NCBI RefSeq assembly: GCF_000090795.2
Contig: NW_003546392.1
Coordinates: 22,471 to 86,470 of the forward strand
DNA length: 64,000 bases
Source: Amphimedon queenslandica
Taxonomy: Eukaryota > Porifera > Demospongiae > Haplosclerida > Niphatidae
Direction: 5' to 3'
The notes below the pieces were generated by a model, which did no database searches, was not told where the DNA came from, and saw only the letters and a list, made by a program, of their open reading frames with translations. The position numbers and the translations under genes were made by a program. Of the stretch, positions 1 to 12,938 are shown piece after piece (the stretch's first letter is position 1; every line of letters begins with the position of its first letter).

Positions 1-3000
1 AGGACCTTACTTTATCAACATATTCACCTCTGTTATCAAACCTATTGAATAGTATGATATATTATTAGTATTAGTATTATTACTTAAACTAACGTCACTA
101 GTTTATGGTCCCCATCTTTCTCAAGTGGTTCCTGATCTCCCCTCAAGTTACGATAAGTAAACGTCAGACTAGCAGTATGGGTATCAGTTCCTGTAGTATG
201 GGTGGTATCAGTTCCAACAGCATGAGTATCAGTTCCTGCAGTATGGGTATCAGTATCTTGACATAAAGAGCTAATAATTTCATTAAAACTAGTTTCATCC
301 TTAGCCTGTTGCAAATACAGACAGTACATGTATTAAATGAGCTGTTACTGGTTTACTTCAAGTATTTCTTGAGTAAGTGAATAGGTGACACTATCAGCTT
401 CTTTAAGATCAACTAGTGACAATGGCTCTTCTTTCAAACTCTTCCAGAAACACACCAGCAGATCAAGAGCTACTGGTACATCAGCTCTTAGAGACACTCC
501 TAAAAGCTAAAGAAAAGGACTATACACCGTCAGAAGTCAAGATCAGCTGTACCTGTCCAAAAAAGAAAAGGAGTTTCTCTTCGGAGTAGCTCATACTTCC
601 TGTGCTGAGTATAAACTTTCCTTTATTGATACCACTGGCACTGCTGGGGCACTGGATCAGTACAGGAACTAATGGAGACTCTAACTCTCTCACTACCTGC
701 CAGAGGAAGTGGCGGAATGAACCACCTAAAGAAATAAAATATATATAGATAATCATAAAATCTAAATCTGCTTTGGGTATTTTTCAGATTTTTGACTTTT
801 TTTTAAATGGCCATAACTTGAAAAATTGATGTCGGAATCAGCTCAAACTTTCTATACAGCATAAGGGCATCAATATGTATCAGAAAATGTAATAAAAATT
901 TGGGGTGATTTCGGAGCCATTTTTTGGAGAAAACCATGGACTATAGCCTTGGGTAGTTTTCAGATTTTTGATGTTTTTTAAAAATGGCCGTAACTTGAAA
1001 AATTGAAGTCGGAATCAGCTCAAACTTTCTGCACAGCATAAGTACATTAATATGTATCATAAAATGTAATAAAAATTTGGGATGATTTTGGAGCCATTTT
1101 TTGGAAAAAACCATGGACTATAGCCTTGGGTATTTTTCAGATTTTTTACATTATTTAAAAATGGCCGTAACTTGAAAAATCGAAGTCGGAATTAGCTCAA
1201 ACTTTCTATACAGCATAAAGGCATCAATATGTATCAGAAAATTTAATAAAAATTTGGGGTGATTTTGGAGCCATTTTTTGGAAAAACCATGGACTATAGC
1301 CTTGGGTATTTTTCAGATTTTTTTTACATTTTTTAAAAATGGCCGTAACTTAAAAAATTGAAGTCGGAATCACCTCAAACTTGCTACACAGCATAAGGAC
1401 ATCAATATGTATCATAAAAATTTAATAAAAATTTGGGGTGATTTCGGAGCCATTTTTTGGAGAAAACCATGGACTATAGCCTTGGGTATTTTTCAGATTT
1501 TTGACGTTTTTTAAAAATGGCCGTAACTTGAAAAATTGAAGTCGGAATCAGCTCAAACTTTCTGCACAGCATAAGTACATTAATATGTATCAGAAAATGT
1601 AATAAAAATTTGGGGTGATTTCGGAGCCATTTTTTGGAAAAAACCATGGACTATAGCCTTGAGTATTTTTCAGATTTTTGACGTTTTTTAAAAATGGCTG
1701 TAACTTAAAAAAATTGATGCCGGATTCACCTCAAACTTTCTACACAGTATAAGGGCATCAATATGTATCAGAAATTGTAATAATACTTTGAGTTAATTTC
1801 GGAGCCATTTTTTGGAAAAAACCATGGACTATAGCCTTGGGTATTTTTCAGATTTTTGACGTTTTCTTAAAATGGCCGTAACTTGAAAAATTGAAGTCGG
1901 AATCACCTCAAACTTGCTACACAGCATAAGGACATCAATATGTATCAGAAAATGTAATAAAAATTTGGGGTGATTTTGGAGCCATTTTTTGGGAAAAACC
2001 ATGGACTATAGTCTTGGGTATTTCTCAGATTTTTGACGTTTTCTTAAAATGGCCGTAACTTGAAAAATTGAAGTTGGAATCAGCTCAAACTTTCTATGCA
2101 GCATAAGGGCATCAATATGCATCAGAAAATGTAATAAAAATTTGGGGTGATTTTGGAGCCATTTTTTGGGAAAAACCATGGACTATAGTCTTGGGTATTT
2201 TTCAGATTTTTGACGTTTTCTTAAAATGGCCGTAACTTGAAAAATTGAAGTTGGAATCAGCTCAAACTTTCTATGCAGCATAAGGGCATCAATATGTATC
2301 AGAAAATGTAGTTAAAATGTATTACTAAAGTACTTATTATATCCAATAAACTAACTTGTCCCGTGCACTTCTTCTCCTGATAGTTTTACGTTGAATGCGT
2401 AAGTTGGATCACCTCCACTGGCTAGAGGTACACACAGTTGAGAGGAAGGTACTGACAACATTTGATTGGCTGCTTGACAGAACTGGGTCTTCAATAAAGT
2501 GGACGGCAAACCTTTAAGCAAATAAATAAATAAATAAACGAATCAATAGAGTGCACCTCCAACGCTCTCAAGAGGGTCCATCTTTATTTCAGGTGGTGCC
2601 TGATCCAGTGTCCTTCTGGTAGCAGCGTTCAGTACACAATGGAGGAACGTGTTCTTTACATCATAAAACATGTAACTTGCTGCTCTGGTTAGGAGACACC
2701 CCAGGGATGAGGGGTGGGTGGAGTTCAAGTTTACTAGAGGCAGTAACCATGACAACTGTCGGTTGATGTTCTTTAAAGCAATGAATCTCATCCTAATCTC
2801 GTTTATTGATAATTCTAATTAAAGCACAATACATTCTAATTAAAGTGCACCAGCTGCTTACTTTGTAAAGGTACAAGATGACCAGCTGTTAGTTCAGCAT
2901 CCGATACATGGAGTTCACTTGGCAACAACAAAGAAGAGATGATATCCAACGAACGACACTTTGAATCAACGTGTAACGCTAGGGCGGAGTCAAGGGCGGA

Positions 3001-5933
3001 GTCAGGGGGACAAGAGGACACACCTTCTAAGGGTAGAAAACCACACCTACAAAATATAATCAATAACTATTAATAAATATTAACTAAGTGATTATTATAA
3101 TTATATTACTACACTCCCCTGACCTGTTAAAGTCCAGGTCATAACCAGCAGCTGTCAGTCCCTTCCATATATGGACTGGTTCTTGTCTCTCGGTCCACTG
3201 GACGAGGTCGGCCTCACTGATGGACGAGTCTTTACTCTTACTCTCCCACAACTGAGCCACTGCCTCCTTGAGGGTGTGGCCAGAACCACACCCAACTATG
3301 AATAACCGTAACAGTGACTCGGTCGCTCCATTTCCAGTCAATGAAGTCTGGAGTACTTGAGGGCCAAGAGAGTTGAATACAACAGAGAGACAAGAGGAGA
3401 GGTCACTGGTAAATGAGACTCCATCTCCATTGTATAGCTTGTTCCTCAGGTACTTCCTCAATATTTCATTGGCAGACTCTTCTTCTCCGCATTGAAAACC
3501 CTCAGACACACAATAAACTGAGAGTCTCTTCTTGTTACCTTGCAGCGCTAGGCATGACAATAAACTAGTACATAGTCCTGATGATTTATGACCACACCCT
3601 ATCCTCAATACAGCCCCGCCCACTGGGACCTGTTTGGGTGGTTCTAATGAAGCGGGTGAAGCTAACAGCTTAGGCCGCTCCCCTTGTAACGAGTTCTTTT
3701 TTTCGGCAGGTTCTGGTCGCTCAGCAGTGTCAGATACAGCTTCGTCAGATGAGGTAGGTGTGGTTACAGGTGTGGCCTGTTGGTTAGTTGATTCTTTAGC
3801 TAGTTCCTCCAGTTTAATTCGCTGTTCCTCTTCTCTCTCTTCTCTGCTCATGTCTCTCAGCGGAAGGTAAAGATCAACCAGTCCACCATAACCACTGCAC
3901 ACCCTCCTTATTGTTTCCATGGCAACCTCACCCTGGAGGGCGGAGTTTATTCCGGTCAACACCAGAAGAGAGGTGTGACATTTTGACGGCAGCGACTTGT
4001 AAAAACATTTATAAAAATCAGGATTGAGTTCCTTTTTTCCTCTCAAAGCAAACAGGACGTCAACTGCTCTTGATACGTAGTCAATCCAATGAAACTTCTT
4101 AAACTTTTTACTGCCAGACTTTGAGGCTCCATTAGTGGGTGTGGTTTGAACTAGTCCTCCATTGTACTGCCTGAGGGCCAGGACTAGCTCAAGGATTGAT
4201 TGTAAGTAGCAGCTGAACCGACCCGACCTGCCACTAGCAATGGACCCAGAGGGAGGGAAGGGAGCTCCTTTAGATTTACCATCATCACTAGAACCAGTGC
4301 CACCATTACCATTACTGGTGCTGCTGCTGCCATTGGTAAATGAGTCACATTCTTCAGTGTACCATTGTTCAACCTCTTGGAGTAACGATGGTAACAGGTC
4401 GCTAGGCAACAGCGGTAAGTGGGTATGGTCTGTCACAGAGTCAGATAGTGTCCACAGTACGTTGGAGAGGGTGTGGTTAATCCGCCCACGCATCACAAGC
4501 GGCCAATCAGATTTAGCGAGTAGCTTCACCAGTGGTTGTACACAAGATGACAAATATCGGGGGTCATTCTTATTGGAGGAGTCAAAATGAAGAGAGAGAG
4601 AGTGAGAGAGAGAGAGGAGGAGAGGGACAGCAGTGGGTACACTGTGGACTAGTATCTTTTGACCTGGGTGAGGGGTGGAGCCTATGAGTTTGATATGAAG
4701 TCGGTCTGATGGCACCACTAGAGTAGGGTAGAGAGGACCAGAGTATTGCTGGTTCACTGTCTGTTGGGGTATCTCGTTGGGATATCGGGACACCTCCTGT
4801 GGGAGGAGTCTACCACCACGTCCCTGACCACTTCTGTACGTGAATACCTTACACCAAGGGTACTTATAATTAGAACTATTAGGGCACAATAAACAAATTA
4901 ATAAATTAATAAAATAATAATTACTTTATTTTATTGCCTGGTTTAACATGACTGGATGACACTATTAAAAATGCGGCCCCAGGACAATATACATCAGTAG
5001 TCTCCCGTCCCTCCGGTACCAGGAACTCTGCCCTCCCATTGCCCCCAGAGGATCCAGACACTCCTTCACTTAGCCTCACCAATAGTGGCTGGACATCAAC
5101 TGAATGATCCCGTAACCATGACAACAGTTCCCTCTCCACCAGGGCAGGGTCAGAATAAAACTGAGGCTGATGAGAGGAGAGCAAGGAGTGAGAGAGAGAG
5201 GGAGAGAGGGAAGGAGAGGAGGAGACAGAGAGCCCCTCTACTGATGGCTGTGAGTAATTCTCTTGAGAATATAAACTGATGTACAAAGGAAAGGAGAGAG
5301 ACTGTGACACTGACTGTAGTGAGAGCAGTGCTGATCTGCAGTATAGTCCAGCCAAAGTCCCTTCATTATTCAGTAGTTCCCTAGAGACAGGAAGACACAA
5401 TGCTCAGATATGTATGGCAGTACTAACCTGTGTACCAGTATACTGACGCTATCAGCTCCTCTTAAAGCCGAGGGTTTCCTATAACCTTTAGGAGGTTTCT
5501 CAAGGTATATGACAGGGTACCAGAACCGAACCAATGCTCCATCACTGGGCACGTAGCACTCAACTTGAACTAACTCATTGAGACTGTCAACTGATAGGAC
5601 CACACCTATCAACAGACCATGCCCTAGTAGCCACACCCATTATACAGTAACCACACCCACCTGTGAGTCCTTGTGTTTTCTGCATTGCTCTCACTCCACA
5701 GCGAGTGTAAGGCACCTCTTTCTGTATCACCACTGCTGATCCCTTCTTGATTCTGTTGATGGTGAATTTCTCTAAATCAGCTTTCACATCATCCATTGAC
5801 GGCAGGTGAAGATCACGAGGTAGTCCTCCATTTTCTTCATAAAGAAACTCAACAGTTTCCTGAGCTATACTCTCCATTCCTACAAAATAATGTACAATTA
5901 ATAATAATAATAATAATAATAATAACAATAATG

Positions 5934-5994
<61 letters not shown>

Positions 5995-8900
5995 TCGTAT
6001 ATCTTAGGTAAGGATTGTCCCATTAGCTCCGGTACCTAGTTGCAAAGCTCCTCTAATTTGATCTAGTCCAGACTTCCTCTCCTGGTCGTTCCTGAACCTT
6101 CGCTGGATCAGTGGAAACACTTTAGCCTCCCAGGCCTTCACTAGTAATAAATGCAAGTCCTCATCTCCAGCCACACCTTCTACAGCCCCGCCTTCTTCAA
6201 GCTCCTCCTCCTCTTGATTGGCCACACCCCCTGGCCTGATGAGGGGGCCCCCCTCCAGTATATTATCAAAACTCAAACGAGGAATGAAACCTTGACTCGA
6301 CTTAGAGTCGTACACTAAAAATAGATCACACCAAAGTCCCATGATATCAAAGATGACGTCATATGACATCACAGCTTACCTTCGTTCGTAACTGGTTCCA
6401 GTACCACAGTGTTTGGTACCAGTATCAGTGGAGTATGTTTCACAGAATCAGTTTCATCATTAGGTACTTCATTATCAACATTATCACGAGCCACACCCTC
6501 AAGCTCCTCCTCCTCGTCAATGGGATGGAATGGGAGGAGTTTGAATAATGCTACAATCTCTTCAAGTGATTCTCCTTTATCAATATCAGCTGCATCTCTG
6601 TGATCCTGTCCTTCAGCATATGAAAATGAATACTCACCAAAATTCAACTTTAATCTAGTTCCCTGTACAGAGAGAGACCAATAATACTGTACATGCTGGA
6701 CATGCAGTATTGCTATAACTAGAATTGAACAAACCTTTTTCTGCACATGTACAAAAGGGTAGAGTCCTGAAGGACAGTCTTTAAAGGATTGCTCTAACTT
6801 GTTTCCATTGACAGTAAAATAGACAACACCTCTAGCAGGGGGTGTGTCCTCTTTAATCCAGCCACACCCAACAATATCTCCATTCTTAACGAGGTACTCT
6901 GTACTGATCTTTGGCCACTGCATTCGATCAACACCACGGACTTGAAAGCCACGCCCAGAACTAAAAAAATAATATTATTATTAAAATTTATTAATTACTT
7001 TCTAAAGAGGCAGGTCTCCTGTGGGTAAGACCACGCCCCTTCATTATCGGAGGGTTTCTCAGGAGAAGGACAGAGCCCAAAGGACAAATGAGGAGAGGAA
7101 GTTCCTGAGTCCAACTGAACCACTTCAACCTCATAGTAAAAGGAAGGAGCCTATGGTATGGTACAATAGAGCTGTACATGATGTACAGTATATGATGGTA
7201 ATTGGTCTCACGTGATTAGGTATCGGATTGTTAGTGACAATGAACACTCCCTTTGGTTTGTCCTGTCTATCAGCATCAGCCCCGCCCCCACCTGAAGTGG
7301 TGGGCCCTTGATACACAAGCCACGTGAGATTATGAGAGAAGCTAGAATGAGTGACTGGAGGCCATTGTCTTGTTATATCAAGGAAGAACCTTTTACGCTA
7401 GGAGAGAAGGTTTCATACAGTACACGCACATAATCTAAAATACTTCAATTCTTGGTCTCTCAATCTTCGGAGGAGGAGGACGAGAACAGTCTCTGTACAA
7501 CATTCTGAGACTCAAACACTGAGACTCAACTACTGACAGTCTCTGGCCTAATGATACCATAAGGGCATCAATATTTATCAGAAAATCCAATAAAAATTTG
7601 GGTTGATTTTGGAGCCATTTTTTGGAAAAAACCATGGACTATAGCCTTGGGTAATTTTCAGATTTTTGATGTTTTCTTAAAATGGCAGTAACTTGAAAAA
7701 TTGAAGTCGGAATCAGCTCAAACTTTCTACACAGCATAAGGGCATCAATATGTATCAGAAAATCCAATAAAAATTTGGGTTGATTTTGGAGCCATTTTTT
7801 GGAAAAAACTATGGACTATATATAGTCTTGGGTATTTTTCAGATTTTTGACGTTTTCTTAAAATGGCCGTAACTTGAAAAATTGAGGTCGGAATCAGCTC
7901 AAACTTTCTACACAGCATAAGGGCATCAATATGTATCAGAAAATCCAATAAAAATTTGGGTTGATTTCGGAGCCATTTTTTGGAAAAAACCATGGACTAT
8001 AGTCTTGGATATTTTTCAGATTTTTGACGTTTTCTTAAAATGGCCGTAACTTGAAAAATTGAGGTCGGAATCAGCTCAAACTTGCTACACAGTATAAGGG
8101 CACCAATATGTATCAGAAAATCCAATAAAAATTTGGGTTGATTTCGGAGCCATTTTTTGGAAAACACCATGGACTATAGCCTTGGGTATTTTTCAGATTT
8201 TTGACTTTTTCTTAAAATGGTCGTAACTTGAAAAATTGAAGTCGGAATCAGCTCAAACTTTCTACACAGCATAAGGACATCAATATGTATCAGAAAATCC
8301 AATAAAAATTTGGGTTGATTTCGGAGCCATTTTTTGGAAAAAACCATGGACTATAGCCTTGGGTAATTTTCAGATTTTTGATGTTTTCTTAAAATGGCAG
8401 TAACTTGAAAAATTGAGGTCGGAATCAGCTCAAACTTGCTACACAGTATAAGGGCACCAATATGTATCAGAAAATCCAATAAAAATTTGGGTTGATTTCG
8501 GAGCCATTTTTTGGAAAAAACCATGGACTATAGTCTTGGATATTTTTCAGATTTTTGACGTTTTCTTAAAATGGCCGTAACTTGAAAAATTGAGGTCGGA
8601 ATCAGCTCAAACTTGCTACACAGTATAAGGGCACCAATATGTATCAGAAAATCCAATAAAAATTTGGGGTGATTTCGAAGCCATTTTTTGCAAAAAACCA
8701 TGGACTATATATAGTCTTGGGTATTTTTCAGATTTTTGACGTTTTCTTAAAATGGCCGTAACTTGAAAAATTGAGGTCGGAATCAGCTCAAACTTTCTAC
8801 ACAGCATAAGGGCATCAATATGTATCAGAAAATCCAATAAAAATTTGGGTTGATTTCGGAGCCATTTTTTGGAAAAAACCATGGACTATAGTCTTGGATA

Positions 8901-11900
8901 TTTTTCAGATTTTTGACGTTTTCTTAAAATGGCCGTAACTTGAAAAATTGAGGTCGGAATCAGCTCAAACTTGCTACACAGTATAAGGGCACCAATATGT
9001 ATCAGAAAATCCAATAAAAATTTGGGTTGATTTCGGAGCCATTTTTTGGAAAACACCATGGACTATAGCCTTGGGTATTTTTCAGATTTTTGACGTTTTC
9101 TTAAAATGGCCGTAACTTGAAAAATTGAGGTCGGAATCAGCTCAAACTTGCTACACAGTATAAGGGCACCAATATGTATCAGAAAATCCAATAAAAATTT
9201 GGGTTGATTTCGGAGCCATTTTTTGGAAAACACCATGGACTATAGCCTTGGGTATTTTTCAGATTTTTGACTTTTTCTTAAAATGGTCGTAACTTGAAAA
9301 ATTGAAGTCGGAATCAGCTCAAACTTTCTACACAGCATAAGGACATCAATATGTATCAGAAAATGTAATAAAGTATGTAATAAATATAATTATGATGTCA
9401 TACCTGGTTTAATAGTTTCTACATGTCTCCTCAATTGTGACAGATTATCATCATTATTATTACTTATAAATAATTTCTTAAACTCATCACTCTCCCTACA
9501 TTGAGCAGCTAAACACAGGCAAGCTCTTGCCCTCAGCTCAGAGTAGAGTCGAACTAATCCCAGGCCCATTGTACCAGGGTTCATTCCGCTGTGGGGAGAG
9601 TCTATGGTCACTGGTGATGTTGAGAGGACACTGTTAATGGCAAGACAGAGGTCACTGGACACCCCCAGCTGTTTGATAGGTAGGCTACTGACCTCAGGGG
9701 GGACCAGTCTCGTTAAAGGGACTTCCAGAGTTCTATTGACTCCAAAACAATGTCTATCATTCAATATAACATTAGCCACGCCCCTCTGCTCAGATATGCT
9801 AGCCACAGATCCTGTTGAGTCAGCAATTCCTTCTCCTAGTACCTTGACGAGAGACCCAACCCTCAGTGGATCCTTGAACCCTCCAAGAGCAGCAAAACAA
9901 GCATTAGCAATACTAGCAGAAGGGAGGTGGGGCTGTGGACTGGGAGGAGTCTCACATTTATTAACACAATCATGAACTAGAGAGCAGTAGTCCTCCAGCT
10001 GGGGGAGACTCAATGGGACTGACCTCAGAGCTTCCCTCAATACATCTTCTATGGCATTCCTCCACACCTGGACAGCATCCTCACCGACCAGGAGGCCATT
10101 TAATAATCCAATGATCTCTGAGGCCAGTGAATAGGATACTGTGCCACTTAAGAAGGGACGTGGTGGGTCACTCTTTAGTAATTCCATGTTCTTTTTCTTG
10201 CAAGTGGTTTCGGCCTTAGACCTCTTCCGATCTGCTTCAGTACCAGAAGGTTCATGATTGGTTCCGTTAGTTGTTGGTTCTATACTAACAGTGAATCCCA
10301 TACTGGCCCAGCGGACAGCCTTACGGAAACAAGACTTGTAATTATCAGTGAGTATTTCAGCTTTATTATTGTCAGTAAGGGCCTGATCCAGTCTCAATAT
10401 AGTCTCCATCCTGTGGGCCAGCTGTCTTGGGTCTTGGTTCAGTAAGAGTTGAAGGACTTCAGCTGCAGTTTCATCAGAGCGCCTGTAGAGGTAGACTGAA
10501 GCTTGGCCTGCTTCATCAATCTCATCTTGTTGAGAGGGAGCCATTAACGGTATTGGGTCATTGTCTCCTCCCTCTCTCTCTTGGTGGGCGGAGTCAGTCT
10601 GTAAGGCTCCGCCCGGTGAATGGGTAGGTATCAGATACTCACCTAGTTTCACCATTAATAGTTTAATTATAATGGAGGCGTGGCCATTAGGGGAGTGGCT
10701 AGCATTGCTGAGTGCCGGGTGAGATGGTATGATAACTTGAGAGCATTCAGCCACAGTCATTAAAGGTAGTGCTATACGGCAGAGCTGCAAGGCTATCAGT
10801 ACTAGTTTAGGGGAGGGCCTTTGGTCCGTCACCAGGAGGAGGAGTTTAGAGACGCAGGCTGGCTGGCTAAGTATAGCTCGTCCCATGTGACTGCTGGCTA
10901 GACCCAACAGCATTGATAGGGCTTCCTGCAACGTCTCTGAAGTACCTTTAATTAGAATAGTAATAATAAAATACATATCGTATAATTAACTAAGCATTAG
11001 CCCCACCCATCAATAAATTATTAACTACCTGATTCTGAGTTTTTCAGTGTTTCCATTGCCCTTGAAAAGTGATTGGTCAGAAGTGAAGAGATTTGTTGTG
11101 CAAGACCTGACGATATAAACCCAAGGCTCCGCCCATTTCCCAACTCCTCCCACGAGATACAACGATCAGCAAGTACCTTGAAAGCTGCCCAAGCTAGTGC
11201 CGTCACTCTCTGGAGCATCTCCTCATCACCTTCGGACTCAGCCACACCCACTGGGGGTGTGTCCATATTACAAAGCTCATTAAGGACCTTGAGGAGACCA
11301 GTCCTAACTAAGAGTCCCTCGTCCTCTCGGGTGTAAGGAATTATTGATAATGTTGATATTGTGTTTATAAAGGCAGCTGGATGAGAGAGAGTCTCCTGAA
11401 CTATGAGTAATATGACATCAGAGAACTTGGAACGGACTTCATTACACAACCCACTGCAGAGGATATCCTGTACTAGAGGACCATTCTTAATGATGTCACC
11501 AACCATTGAGAGTAGGTGAGTGATGGTTGACGGTAGCTGGGGTCCAGTGAGGAGAGAGTGTAGGGACGATAGAGAAGAGATCCTGTCAGCAGCTCTTTTA
11601 CGCTGATGGCTGGCAGCAAGAAGGAAACTGTCACATGAGACCTGTTGAAATACAGTGAAGCCATTAATTATTAATAATAGGCCTTACTGCTTCTTCTGGT
11701 TTATGACCAATAAATCTAAATATCTCCTCATTATTATTATTATTATTAATGGATGTGAAGTTATCAAATAATAATGAACTACCATCACTTGATTGACGAC
11801 TGAAAGAAAATAAATAATAATTATTATTATTATTATTATTATTACCTAATTACAGTTGGTGATGTCACTAAGTGACTTGCAGGAACTGATACTGAACGAG

Positions 11901-12895
11901 ACACACCTACAAGAAAGGGTGTGGCCATTATTAATTACTGGGTGTGGCTAATGTCAATTAATTACCTGATGAGTGCCCCTCCCCCTCCTCTTCCTGTGAA
12001 ATGTTAACTTGAAGCAACAACCGAGAACGATCTAGTATACCTTGCACAAGACTTCTCGTCTAATAATAGGAATATAATTAATTAATCAATTAATAATAAT
12101 AATAATAACTTTTGAATGAATATCTGTTTCAACATCTTTCTTATCTTTCCTACGTAATACATCTTTCTCCATTAATTCTCTAAAAACAACAAATAAACAA
12201 CAAATAAACAACAACAAACTAACTGTAGTTGAGTAGCAGCTCCAAAAGGATCAACAATATCCACAGAATAGAGACAGCATAACAGTTCAAACTGTTTCAC
12301 AGTCGACTGTAGGACAATAAAGAGACGATGTATTATATAGTATGGTACAGTATGGTTACCTCTTGCTGCTGTAGATCAAAGAAGAAAGCTGTTTTCATGT
12401 CCTTCTCATTATTAATAATATCATCAACATCTGAGCACCAATGAGACTCTAACTCCGCTAATGCCTGAACATCACGTAATTGACCACACCTACTACAAGT
12501 CCCACCCACTCACCTGGAGTCGTCTCTCGAGTCCGTTGATGCGTGTAAAGATATCGTCTAACAATATTTTATCAGTTTCACTTATTTTTGAGCTCATGAA
12601 TTTAAATATTGATTTATTCTCATTGTGTTTGAGACAAGTGTTCAGAATCAGATCCTCCATCAGTTCAACTTGCAGAATGTCACTGCATGGAACAGAACAA
12701 CATTATATGTAAAACCTTCTCCCCCTCCCTCTCTCCCTCCCTCTCTCTCCCTCCCCATATCTCACCTGATCCTTGGTCTCAGTACTGGTCTGGGTTTATT
12801 AATAGATTCTCTTAGTTTAACAATGAGTGATGGGTCAGTGGGGGTGTGTCTGAACCCGCCCTCTACAACTTCAGTATCAGGCCAAACACATCTAA

Positions 12896-12938
<43 letters not shown>

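Noticed and set aside
7435-8882. Repeated ORFs reading 'MVFSKKWL..' on the minus strand
   Set aside because: They lie wholly within the 177-bp satellite, whose unit is 3 x 59 bases, so an open frame can persist by chance. No domain, and they fall in a HECTD4 intron.
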